A stretch of 43,238 bases of DNA, taken from positions 1 through 43,238 of the IMG/VR virus record IMGVR_UViG_3300010373_000075; one strand, 5' to 3'. Of this stretch, positions 14,050 through 21,747 are shown piece by piece (positions within the stretch are counted from its first letter, which is position 1; the number at the start of each line of letters is the position of its first letter). Source of the stretch: a virus. The notes beneath the pieces were generated by a model that made no database searches, was not told the DNA's origin, and was given only the letters and a program-made list of their open reading frames with translations. The position numbers were made by a program, and so were the translations under genes.

Positions 14050-14209
14050 TCAGTGCTGCGATAGCCCTGCTATTTCATACGAGAAAGTGCCGGATCATAT
14101 TGCAAAATTACCTGCTTCACAGGTTCTTCAATTTGAAATGCAATACACTTGGCTATGTTCATTATGTAAAAAAGAATGCCTAGTCAGAATTGGAAAGGTT
14201 GGAGACTAA
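14042..14209 (+). CDS. Zinc-ribbon microprotein, copy 1
   Basis: 55 aa: QCCDSP near the start and WLCSLCKKECLVRIGKVGD at the end. The same framing (CC ... WLCS ... C..C..L.RIG..GD) recurs in the gene at 14384-14587, so these are tandem relatives separated by one gene. It overlaps the previous stop by 8 bases. Function unknown. Confidence 0.5.
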   Translation: MFSQCCDSPAISYEKVPDHIAKLPASQVLQFEMQYTWLCSLCKKECLVRIGKVGD

Positions 14210-14213
14210 CAAA

Positions 14214-14387
14214 ATGACCATAACCGATATAGAATCACTAGCCCAATATATTAAAAAAGCTCATGATTATGCAGTTGAGCAGCGAGACCATGCTATAGAT
14301 AAAAGCGATAGCCTAATAGCCGCAGGCGAGGCGGCAGCTTATGGGCATATTTTGAACTTGATTGCGAATATGGAAGCTGACAAATGA
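14214..14387 (+). CDS. Small helical hypothetical protein
   Basis: 57 aa from ATG 14214 (GGAG about 9 bases upstream). Helical and rich in alanine and aspartate. Its stop overlaps the next ATG (ATGA). Function unknown. Confidence 0.5.
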   Translation: MTITDIESLAQYIKKAHDYAVEQRDHAIDKSDSLIAAGEAAAYGHILNLIANMEADK

Positions 14388-14587
14388 CCGAACCAGAATA
14401 TTCCCCTTGTTGCGCCAACCCCGATACCCATCTTTATTTTGATGATGAATTGAAAGGGATGGATTATTGGCTTTGCTCTCAAATCATTGCTTGCAAGAAT
14501 TGCTTATTAAAACTTTCACGTATTGGTTTTAAAGGTGACCCAAGGCTTGGCTTACCTTTAGAGCCACCATATATGATCAAGGAATAA
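14384..14587 (+). CDS. Zinc-ribbon microprotein, copy 2
   Basis: 67 aa: SPCCANP near residue 8, WLCSQIIACKNCLLKL in the middle, then SRIGFKGD. It is related to the protein at 14042-14209, with an extended loop between the two cysteine groups and a longer tail. ATGA coupling to the previous gene. Last gene before the tRNA. Confidence 0.55.
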   Translation: MTEPEYSPCCANPDTHLYFDDELKGMDYWLCSQIIACKNCLLKLSRIGFKGDPRLGLPLEPPYMIKE

Positions 14588-14601
14588 ATAAGAAACAATT
14601 T

Positions 14602-14677
14602 GGTCAATTAGCTCAGCTGGTAGAGCGCTAGCCTGAAGAGCTAGGCGTCCGAGGTTCGATTCCTCGATTGACCACCA
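14602..14677 (+). tRNA. tRNA-Phe (GAA)
   Basis: A full cloverleaf with encoded CCA. Acceptor arms GGTCAAT/ATTGACC (14602-14608, 14667-14673), D stem GCTC/GAGC, anticodon stem CTAGC/GCTAG around CTGAAGA, 5-base variable loop and T stem CGAGG/CCTCG. The anticodon GAA is at 14635-14637. Position 37 is G, whereas bacterial tRNA-Phe usually has A37. It sits alone between early and late genes. Confidence 0.95.
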
Positions 14678-14695
14678 AATAATCCGGCAGGTTAG

Positions 14696-14959
14696 CTAAT
14701 CAACCGGGCCATCTGTCATGCCTACTGGGCCCCAATCTTTTATAGTTACCAAATATGTATCCCAGTTTATTCTTGAATCATAGCAGTAATACTTTACGGC
14801 TATATCATCATGAGTAATAACCTTGTTTCCTGGCAGCGAATAAAGCCATTGAATAATATAATTATAAAGTTCATCTTTATTGCTGAACTGCACTAAAGTT
14901 TCAAGTGAATCAGCCAATGCGCCACGATGAAACCTGAATTTTATAGGTCTGTTGAACAT
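14696..14959 (-). CDS. Conserved phage protein on the opposite strand
   Basis: 87 aa; the N-terminus KFRFHRGALADSLETLV is a motif I associate with a small phage protein of unknown function often placed near terminase genes. GAGGG lies 5 bases before ATG 14959. It is the only minus-strand gene in this block, divergent from the late operon, so the A/T-rich gap 14960-15047 probably holds two facing promoters. Confidence 0.65.
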   Translation of the reverse strand: MFNRPIKFRFHRGALADSLETLVQFSNKDELYNYIIQWLYSLPGNKVITHDDIAVKYYCYDSRINWDTYLVTIKDWGPVGMTDGPVD

Positions 14960-15047
14960 TTAAACCCTCAGTACACCATTAAAATTTATAGTCTATACTC
15001 AACAAAAGCTAGATCAAAGTAATTTCCCCGCAATCAAGGAAGAATCT

Positions 15048-15341
15048 ATGAGAATCGAAAAAGCCTATTGGCCTAAAGAAATTGAAGCCGTCCTAGTTAA
15101 AATTTTAAAGTATGATGATAATCTACTCAATGCTTTACAATTCGATAAAAGAATTTTAGCAGCATTTAATCTGTCTGTTTCCCCTCATGTCATGTTAATC
15201 ACTGAGTTGAATGATGAGACATGCACTGCGCAATTCTGCGGCCATAAATTCATTTTTAATAAAAAAGACAGCCTCTGCGAAACTGAGGGCTATAAGCTTC
15301 AGATAGTAAGAGATCAAGAAGTTGAAACCAATTCGGTTTGA
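15048..15341 (+). CDS. Hypothetical protein before terminase
   Basis: 97 aa with AAGGAAG upstream. Contains two separated cysteines and alternating strand/helix stretches; no domain recognised. It appears to be the first gene of the late rightward transcription unit, 24 bases before the small terminase. Confidence 0.55.
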   Translation: MRIEKAYWPKEIEAVLVKILKYDDNLLNALQFDKRILAAFNLSVSPHVMLITELNDETCTAQFCGHKFIFNKKDSLCETEGYKLQIVRDQEVETNSV

Positions 15342-15364
15342 GCGTTATCTCTCAGGTATAGGAT

Positions 15365-15703
15365 ATGCCGAACCCAAAAAATATTGAAAAGTATAAGTGG
15401 AAACCAGGCCAGAAAGTCAAAGGCGCTGGTAGGCCAAAGGGTGTCCTCAATACCTCAACAGTCCTAAAGAAGCTCGGCGATGAAAAGTTTGAGTGGAAAG
15501 ACCCTGTTAGCGGAAAAATGGTCAAACGTGCCCTGCGTGATCATGCTGCCTGGGCTTTAGTTAAAGGCGTTCTAGACCGTGATATCAAGTTTATCCGAGA
15601 GTACCTTGATCGAACCGAAGGCAAGGCAGCCCAGCAGATTCAAGTAACCAATTCAGAAGATTCAGTACAAACCATCCGTATTATTGGCGGTCTGCCAGAC
15701 TAA
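15365..15703 (+). CDS. Terminase small subunit-like (DUF5681-type)
   Basis: 112 aa. KWKPGQKVKGAGRPKGVLN is the DUF5681 hallmark (W.PGQ..N..GRPKG), a family found directly upstream of large terminases. The rest is helical and charged. It should recognise the packaging start on phage DNA and load the large subunit. The adjacent large terminase supports this. Confidence 0.8.
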   Translation: MPNPKNIEKYKWKPGQKVKGAGRPKGVLNTSTVLKKLGDEKFEWKDPVSGKMVKRALRDHAAWALVKGVLDRDIKFIREYLDRTEGKAAQQIQVTNSEDSVQTIRIIGGLPD

Positions 15704-15715
15704 GCGGATTTTCTA

Positions 15716-15731
15716 TTTAAATCCAATCCAA
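15716..15731 (+). repeat. 16-base direct repeat, copy 1
   Basis: TTTAAATCCAATCCAA occurs here, just before the large terminase start, and again at 17027-17042 before the portal gene. A looser variant (AAATCCAATTCAATTTAAAT) lies near 37148 before the second fibre gene. Meaning unknown; all three are in late-gene leaders. Confidence 0.6.
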
Positions 15732-15741
15732 AGACATTTCA

Positions 15742-17013
15742 ATGAATGAAATTCAAATAGTGATGCCTACGCTTCACGCTGGGCAAGTTGCGGCTTATCG
15801 CATGCCCGGACGCTTTAAAGCTGTCCGTTGTGGTAGGCGTTGGGGTAAAACAGAAATGCTAAGCACCATAGCGTGCGATGGCGGGATTAAGGGGGAGCCT
15901 ATAGGCATATTCGCTCCCGATTATAAAATCCTAACTGAGACCTACAAAGCCATTCATGACATGATAAGCCCGGTGATAGTCTCGTCCTCCAAGGTAGAGG
16001 GTGTTATAAGAACATCTCACGGCGGCGTCATAGATTTTTGGACGCTAAATAACCCCCGCGCTGGCCGGGGTCGTAAGTACAAAAAAGTGCTTTTGGATGA
16101 AGTAGCCTTTGCTGGCCCCGACATGATGGATATTTGGCAGCAAGCAATTAAGCCTACGCTACTCGACTACAAAGGCTCAGCAACGGCCTTTTCTACGCCA
16201 AACGGCGCTAATATTGACAATTACTTTTATCGAATCTGTACCGAGCCTGAACACGGCTTTGTTGAATATCACGCTCCCACCCATACAAACCCTTACCTCC
16301 CCGCTGATGAACTCGCCAAGCTCGAAAAGGAGAATCACCCGCTTGTCTATCGCCAGGAATATCTAGCCGAGTTTGTAGACTGGTCTGGTGCTGCTTTCTT
16401 TAGTCTGGATACTATGCTCACAGAAAGATTGCCAGTCCCCTACCCTATTCCCTGTGATCAAGTATTTGCTGTTGTCGATACCGCCGTTAAAGATGGCCTA
16501 GAGCATGACGGCACAGCCGTCTTGTATTGCGCTGTCAATAAAATATGGGGAACAAAGCTTACTATTCTTGACTGGGATATTATACAAATCTCTGGCGACC
16601 TACTCGATCAATGGCTCCCAACAGTTCAAGCAAGATGTGAAGAATTGTCTATACTTACCAAAGCACGCTATGGCAATGTTGGGGTGTGGATTGAGGATAA
16701 GGCCACGGGGTCAGTCCTCATTCAACAAGCTCAACGCAAACAATTAAAAGTTTATGCCATTGACGGAGATTTAACAGCAATGGGCAAGGATGGCCGAGCA
16801 TTATCTGTATCAAGCTATGTCCATCAAGGCGATGTCAAACTCTCCGAATATGCTTACAACAAAACAACCACTTATAGAAACCAGACCAAAAACCACTTTT
16901 TAGCACAGGTTTGCGGCTATCGCATAGGGGCTAAAACTCCTCATCAAATGGATTTATTAGACACGTTTTGTTACAGCATCGCCATTGCCCTTGGCGATAG
17001 CGAAGGCTACTAG
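15742..17013 (+). CDS. terL: Terminase large subunit
   Basis: 423 aa packaging ATPase/nuclease. Walker A is GRRWGKTE (31-38), Walker B VLLDE (116-120), and the coupling motif is TAFSTPNG (148-155). The nuclease domain has acidic residues at VVDTAVKDG (D246), IEDKATG (E318/D319) and a late DLLDTF (about 410). It translocates DNA into the prohead through the portal and cuts concatemers. The order small subunit, large subunit, portal is canonical. The ribosome site is weak. Confidence 0.93.
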   Translation: MNEIQIVMPTLHAGQVAAYRMPGRFKAVRCGRRWGKTEMLSTIACDGGIKGEPIGIFAPDYKILTETYKAIHDMISPVIVSSSKVEGVIRTSHGGVIDFWTLNNPRAGRGRKYKKVLLDEVAFAGPDMMDIWQQAIKPTLLDYKGSATAFSTPNGANIDNYFYRICTEPEHGFVEYHAPTHTNPYLPADELAKLEKENHPLVYRQEYLAEFVDWSGAAFFSLDTMLTERLPVPYPIPCDQVFAVVDTAVKDGLEHDGTAVLYCAVNKIWGTKLTILDWDIIQISGDLLDQWLPTVQARCEELSILTKARYGNVGVWIEDKATGSVLIQQAQRKQLKVYAIDGDLTAMGKDGRALSVSSYVHQGDVKLSEYAYNKTTTYRNQTKNHFLAQVCGYRIGAKTPHQMDLLDTFCYSIAIALGDSEGY

Positions 17014-17026
17014 CCTAAATCTTATT

Positions 17027-17042
17027 TTTAAATCCAATCCAA
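17027..17042 (+). repeat. 16-base direct repeat, copy 2
   Basis: Identical to 15716-15731 (TTTAAATCCAATCCAA). It lies in the 64-base gap between the large terminase and portal genes. Confidence 0.6.
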
Positions 17043-17077
17043 TCAAATTTTATTACTTTTAACAGAGGTATTTTCCT

Positions 17078-18535
17078 ATGTCTTTCGGCACTAATTCTAT
17101 CGACAATGGGCCACCTGCCACTTTATCTGTCGGCGCATCTAATGCCCCATCCGCCCTAATGGGCTTATTTAAGGCTGATATTCAGCCTGGCGCTGATATT
17201 GACTATCAAACCTGCAAAACCATCTATTCTTATCACCCCCTGGGGGCGAAGATGGCCGAATCCCCTATTAAGCTTGCCCAGAGTCAGTTAAGGGAAATAC
17301 AGATACCAGGAGGCCCCGAAAAAGACCTTAAAGAAGCTTTTTTGAGAAAATGGAAGGAGGTAGGCGGCTGCGGGGCTGATCTTATTATCAGAAACACCAT
17401 GACGCTTGCCAGGGTTTATGGCATATCCTCTGTCGCCCTTGGCATTGATGGCGAGGATGCAGTAACGCCCTTTAATATCGACAATATCCATAAAAAAAAG
17501 ATATTCTTTAACGCCTTAGACCCATTAAATACAGCGGGTAGTCTGGTATTAAACCAAGACCCAAATTCGCCTGACTTCTTAAAACCCTCCCAGCAAATAA
17601 GGGTGGCAGGCAAACCCTATCACCACTCCCGCTGTGTCGTTGTCATGAACGAGCAGCCTATCTATATCCAGTTCACCTCATCCGGCTTTGGATTTGTGGG
17701 CCGCTCCGTTTTCCAAAGGGCTTTCTATCCTCTTAAAACGTATGTGCTTTCTATGATTGCTGATCACGCCGTGATTGAAAAGTCAGCGCTTTTAGTCGCT
17801 AAGCTCAAATCCCCAGGCTCTATGATGGATAAGGCGGCTTTAGCTTTCAACTCCCTCAAGCGCACATTTATCAAAGGCGCTATAACAGGCAATGTGGTTT
17901 CAATCGGCGTTGATGAGTCCATTGAATCAATCAACATGACCAACCTGAAAGACCCTGCCGAATTCGCCCGAAATAACCTCTTAAAGAACATTGCGACCGC
18001 TGCCGATATGCCAGCCAGCCTGATCAATCAAGAAACGCTTGCAGAGGGTTTTGGCGAAGGTTCAGAGGATGCGAAAAACATAGCGCGATATATCGATGGC
18101 GTTAGAATTGATATGGCCCCTCTTTATCACTTTTTTGACAATATCGTCATGCACTTAGCCTGGACACCTGAATTTTATATATCCCTCCAGCGTAAATACC
18201 CTGAACTTGAAAAAGTCCCTTATGAAACCGCTTTTACTGATTGGAAAAATGCCTTTTTCTATGAATGGCCCAACCTACTACAAGAGCCTGATAGCAAGAA
18301 GATCGAAGTAGATGACAAGATTCTTAAAGCAGCTATTGGGGTGTTTGAAGTATTGGCCCCGGTTCTTGACCCTGAAAATAAAGCCACAGCCGCAGATTGG
18401 CTTGCTAATGTCATAAATGAAAGGCGAGAGCTTTTTAGCAGTCACCTAGAAATTGATCTTGATGCTTTAAAAGATTATATCCCGCCTGTACAAGAAAAAG
18501 AGCCTGAAAATCCCGCTGAATCAGGGCGTGACTAG
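17078..18535 (+). CDS. Portal protein (DUF1073-type)
   Basis: 485 aa. The order fits DUF1073/Phage_portal_3 proteins: an N-terminal Y....G..M.E.P..... region, VYGISSVALGIDGED, SRCVVVMNEQP, a long alpha clip, and a LAEGFGEGSEDAKN segment. It forms the dodecameric ring at the capsid vertex for DNA passage. Located between terminase and the MuF-like gene. The acidic, proline-rich C-terminus is probably flexible. Confidence 0.88.
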   Translation: MSFGTNSIDNGPPATLSVGASNAPSALMGLFKADIQPGADIDYQTCKTIYSYHPLGAKMAESPIKLAQSQLREIQIPGGPEKDLKEAFLRKWKEVGGCGADLIIRNTMTLARVYGISSVALGIDGEDAVTPFNIDNIHKKKIFFNALDPLNTAGSLVLNQDPNSPDFLKPSQQIRVAGKPYHHSRCVVVMNEQPIYIQFTSSGFGFVGRSVFQRAFYPLKTYVLSMIADHAVIEKSALLVAKLKSPGSMMDKAALAFNSLKRTFIKGAITGNVVSIGVDESIESINMTNLKDPAEFARNNLLKNIATAADMPASLINQETLAEGFGEGSEDAKNIARYIDGVRIDMAPLYHFFDNIVMHLAWTPEFYISLQRKYPELEKVPYETAFTDWKNAFFYEWPNLLQEPDSKKIEVDDKILKAAIGVFEVLAPVLDPENKATAADWLANVINERRELFSSHLEIDLDALKDYIPPVQEKEPENPAESGRD

Positions 18536-18537
18536 CC

Positions 18538-19350
18538 ATGAGCGCCTTTGATGATGTGCTTTCTGAATCCAGTGAATATTTTTTGAAAAATGGATTTGAC
18601 AACTCCGAGTTCATATCCTATACCTTAAGAAGACTGAGAAAAGCAGCTGAAGCATCCTACCCCTCGGATGCTAAGTTGCAAAATCAAATGAACCGCGCTT
18701 TAGAAAATTCCTTTAAGCGTGCAGTCTCAAAAAAAAGGTTAAACGCTTTTAATCCTGGTGTATCAAGATTCACCGTAGACCGGATAATGCCAAAACTGCG
18801 AACTGAACTAGACCGCAGAATCCTAGCCAATGCCAATCTGATTAAGCTTAATCGCCAACAAGCGATTGATAAGACTTTACAGCGTTTTGCTGGCTGGATT
18901 TCATCCGTCCCTGTAGGCGGAACTAAGGCAATCAATAAAAGCGAAGTCAAACAAGACATAACCAAGATTTCAAAACAATTACGATTTGAGACCCGGCGAA
19001 GAGAAATCGACCAGGGTCACAAATTAATGGCCGCCATAGATGCCGCCATCGCAGAACAGTCAGGGGCCATAGCAGCTATATGGCACAGCCACTTCAGACA
19101 AGCCGGATACGACTATCGAGAAGATCACAAAGAGCGTGATGGGAAAGTGTACGCGATACGGGGCAACTGGGCTATCGAAAAGGGTTTGATGAAGAAAGGG
19201 GCTGCCGGATATCTCGATGAGATCACGCAATTTGGCGAAGAAATAAACTGCAAATGTAATGGGGTTTATCTTAGCAATCTTCGAGATTTACCAGATTCAA
19301 TGCTCACCCAAAAGGGACGAGAAGTTTTAAAGGAAACAAGAGTTAAGTAG
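18538..19350 (+). CDS. MuF-like minor head protein
   Basis: 270 aa. The C-terminal third has the MuF-type block: AAIWHSHFRQAGYDYREDHKE, RDGKVY and GEEINCKCN. The N-terminal 150 residues are helical. MuF-type proteins sit inside the head near the portal and aid assembly or DNA ejection. It starts 2 bases after the portal stop. Confidence 0.85.
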   Translation: MSAFDDVLSESSEYFLKNGFDNSEFISYTLRRLRKAAEASYPSDAKLQNQMNRALENSFKRAVSKKRLNAFNPGVSRFTVDRIMPKLRTELDRRILANANLIKLNRQQAIDKTLQRFAGWISSVPVGGTKAINKSEVKQDITKISKQLRFETRRREIDQGHKLMAAIDAAIAEQSGAIAAIWHSHFRQAGYDYREDHKERDGKVYAIRGNWAIEKGLMKKGAAGYLDEITQFGEEINCKCNGVYLSNLRDLPDSMLTQKGREVLKETRVK

Positions 19351-19448
19351 CACGGAGTTCGTGGCAGCGGGTTCGGATGTTAAGAAGTGTGTCAGCACTG
19401 ATTCCTTACTCTGGATTCGCTGTTTCTTAAGACAGGGAAGTTAAGAGT
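19351..19448 (+). other. Short leader with small hairpin before the protease gene
   Basis: The 98-base gap is unusually large for this late operon. It contains CACGGAGTTCGTG (19351-19363; a 4-base stem) and ends in AAGTTAAGAG before the ATG. No gene or clear promoter is seen. Confidence 0.3.
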
Positions 19449-20876
19449 ATGCCTAGTGTATCAGAAAAGCAGCATCGCGCAATGGAAGCTGCGGCGCACG
19501 GACACAGCACGCTCGGCATTCCCGAAGAGGTGGGTAAAGAGTTTGTAGGGGCTGATGATTCAGCCGACCAACCCCAAAGCCAGACGACTGAAGTTATTGA
19601 AACTATTGAAACAGAGCTTGATGTAGCTAAGGCCATAAGAGAGGGCCAGCTTGCAAGCCCCCAGTTATACGAGAATATTTATTTATTTGATGTGCGGGTA
19701 ACGGGTACAGGTACAAGCTACCGCAAGGCCCACAATGAATACGTTTATCGACCGCCAGAGCACTTTTTAACGAAAGATTTTATAGAACGATGCAATGGAT
19801 TGCCTCTTATTTTCGAGCATCCCAGCTCACTTCTCAATACCGAAGAATATAGAAATAGAGCCATAGGTACGGTCATTTTGCCGTACATCAAAGGCGATGA
19901 GATTTGGGGCATAGCAAAGGTTTTCGATGCTGACGCCGCAAAACTCATGATGACAACTCATGCTTCAACCAGTCCCGCAGTGATGTTTAGAGACGCGGAA
20001 TCTACAGAAACAATCCAAATAGACGGCAAAACAGTTTTGATCGAGGGCAAGCCTTCTCTGCTCGACCACCTCGCCATTTGCGAAGTGGGCGTGTGGGACA
20101 AGGGGAGTGAGCCAAATGGAGTTAATAATAACAGGGAAAATAGTATGGAAAATGAACAAGGAATGGAACAAGCGCCAGCTTGGTTTGATTCATATACAAA
20201 ACGCATGGATGCACGCATGGACGCTTTAGAATCTAAAGCCAGCGAACGTATGGACGCTGACGAAAAGGAAAAAGAAGCCGAAGAAAAAGAGCGTAAAGAT
20301 AGCGAAGAAGCCAAGGAAAAAGAGGCTAAAGAAGCTGCTGAACGCAAAGATTCTGAGGAAGAAGACAAAAAAGAAAAAGAGCGCTGTGATTCCGCTGCTC
20401 GTGAAGCCGCTATGCAAGCCAAGATCGATTCGATGGAAGCGAAACTGGCAGCCGTTACCAAGCCTCATTCCGACCAAGATAAAAACGAAATTTGCAGCGC
20501 TCAGATGAGAGCTGATGGCACTATGCAAATGTTCGGTAAAAAGGCCCCTCTACCCTTCTTTGGCGAAAGCCCAAGAGAGTATCGCACAAGAATTGCCAAC
20601 GAGCTTAAACAGCATTCCGCTGATTTTAAAGCAATCAAGCTTGATTCAATGGATGAAGTCACTTTTAAGGTCATCGAAGACAAGATTTATTCCGATGCTC
20701 AAAGAGTTGCAATAGATTCAGCAGCGGCTACTCCCGACGTGCTTATTCCTGTTGTTACAGAGGATTTTGCAGGTCGCAGAATTACCAAATTCTCAGGTCA
20801 TCCCAATGGCTGGATGCGTCATTTCAAAACATCCGCCAGAACTTGCAAATTAAATATCAATAAGGGAGCAGCCTAA
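19449..20876 (+). CDS. Prohead protease-scaffold fusion (DUF2213-type)
   Basis: 475 aa. Residues 1-36 (MPSVSEKQHRAMEAAAHG ... VGKEFVGAD) are a small motif seen at the start of other phage proteins. Residues 60-225 resemble the DUF2213 prohead protease (GLPLIFEHP, AICEVGVWDKGSEP). Residues 235-345 are a very charged glutamate/lysine coiled coil typical of scaffolds, followed by a C-terminal domain. The protease should cleave scaffold and capsid during maturation. An internal ATG near 20144 (MENEQGMEQ) could make scaffold alone, as in other phages, but its ribosome site is weak. Confidence 0.8.
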   Translation: MPSVSEKQHRAMEAAAHGHSTLGIPEEVGKEFVGADDSADQPQSQTTEVIETIETELDVAKAIREGQLASPQLYENIYLFDVRVTGTGTSYRKAHNEYVYRPPEHFLTKDFIERCNGLPLIFEHPSSLLNTEEYRNRAIGTVILPYIKGDEIWGIAKVFDADAAKLMMTTHASTSPAVMFRDAESTETIQIDGKTVLIEGKPSLLDHLAICEVGVWDKGSEPNGVNNNRENSMENEQGMEQAPAWFDSYTKRMDARMDALESKASERMDADEKEKEAEEKERKDSEEAKEKEAKEAAERKDSEEEDKKEKERCDSAAREAAMQAKIDSMEAKLAAVTKPHSDQDKNEICSAQMRADGTMQMFGKKAPLPFFGESPREYRTRIANELKQHSADFKAIKLDSMDEVTFKVIEDKIYSDAQRVAIDSAAATPDVLIPVVTEDFAGRRITKFSGHPNGWMRHFKTSARTCKLNINKGAA

Positions 20877-21736
20877 TGCAAATCTCAATTAGCCCAAATC
20901 AAACGACCTCCCCTTCAAACTCCTTTCTATTACAAACAACTGGTTTTGTTCAGGGTTCTTACTATGACGACCCCAGCTCTAAAAACTGGCTAGCTGCCGG
21001 ATTTATCGCCTCAAGCGTAACTCAGGCGGTTTGGGGCGGCATGGCGATTACTGAAAATATCCCAGGCATCAGTGCAAACCAAACAGGGGAAAACCTTGTT
21101 CTAGCAAGCGCTCCTGCCAATATCACAGGCTTTACGGTATTTAACCAGGCAAGCAATGGCCTTATCACTCCAGGCAATACCGTTCCTCAGTATGGCTCCG
21201 GCATGAGCATTAGCTATTTCCGCTTAACCTCAAATGCTCGTATTGCTGTTCAATGTAGCAATGCTTTAGCCAACGCCTTAACAGGTGGTGCTACCAACCA
21301 GCAAGTTTCTTGGGACTTTACTGATCAAATTTTAGTGCCTTATACAGCAGGTTATTCAGGAAGTATTAGTGGTGCTGTGTGGGCTTCTACAAACGGCGGA
21401 CAAACCACTTTTACCGTGGGAACTAACCCAACTACTAACGTCCCGGTTGGAGAATATGTCCAAATTTCAGGCGTTGTAAACACAGGCGGCAGCTCAACTG
21501 GCGCGTTCAATGGTAGCTTCTTGGTTGTTAGCACCAGCTCAACAACTATCGTAGTCGCTCAACCTGCTTCAGGTTCACCCGGCACTTATGCAAGTGGCGG
21601 TACTGCTGCCGTTGTCGGAGGCGCTTTGCCTGTCAAGGTGCTTGGCTTTGACACAAACAGCAAGATTGTTAGCTACAACTCAATTACTGGAGCTCTGTCA
21701 TGGACTACAGGCCCCGCCGCCATCATTCAAATCTAA
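20876..21736 (+). CDS. Putative head decoration protein with inserted domain
   Basis: 286 aa, glycine/serine/threonine-rich beta protein between protease/scaffold and capsid genes, the usual place of a capsid-stabilising decoration protein. Its first about 160 and last about 45 residues match the N-terminus of the fibre at 37201-39093 (shared FTVFNQASN, SYFRL.SNAR.AVQC, SWD.T.Q, ALPV.VL, TGPAAIIQ). An 80-residue segment (about 163-245; TFTVGTNPTTNVPVGEYVQI) is absent from the fibre copy and looks like an inserted surface domain. AAGGGAG precedes the ATG. Decoration role is inferred from position. Confidence 0.65.
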   Translation: MQISISPNQTTSPSNSFLLQTTGFVQGSYYDDPSSKNWLAAGFIASSVTQAVWGGMAITENIPGISANQTGENLVLASAPANITGFTVFNQASNGLITPGNTVPQYGSGMSISYFRLTSNARIAVQCSNALANALTGGATNQQVSWDFTDQILVPYTAGYSGSISGAVWASTNGGQTTFTVGTNPTTNVPVGEYVQISGVVNTGGSSTGAFNGSFLVVSTSSTTIVVAQPASGSPGTYASGGTAAVVGGALPVKVLGFDTNSKIVSYNSITGALSWTTGPAAIIQI

Positions 21737-21747
21737 GGAGAAATTAA

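Noticed and set aside
19958-20528. Long minus-strand frames inside the protease/scaffold gene
   Set aside because: Serine/phenylalanine-rich shadows of a GAA/AAA-rich coiled coil on the other strand; no ribosome sites.
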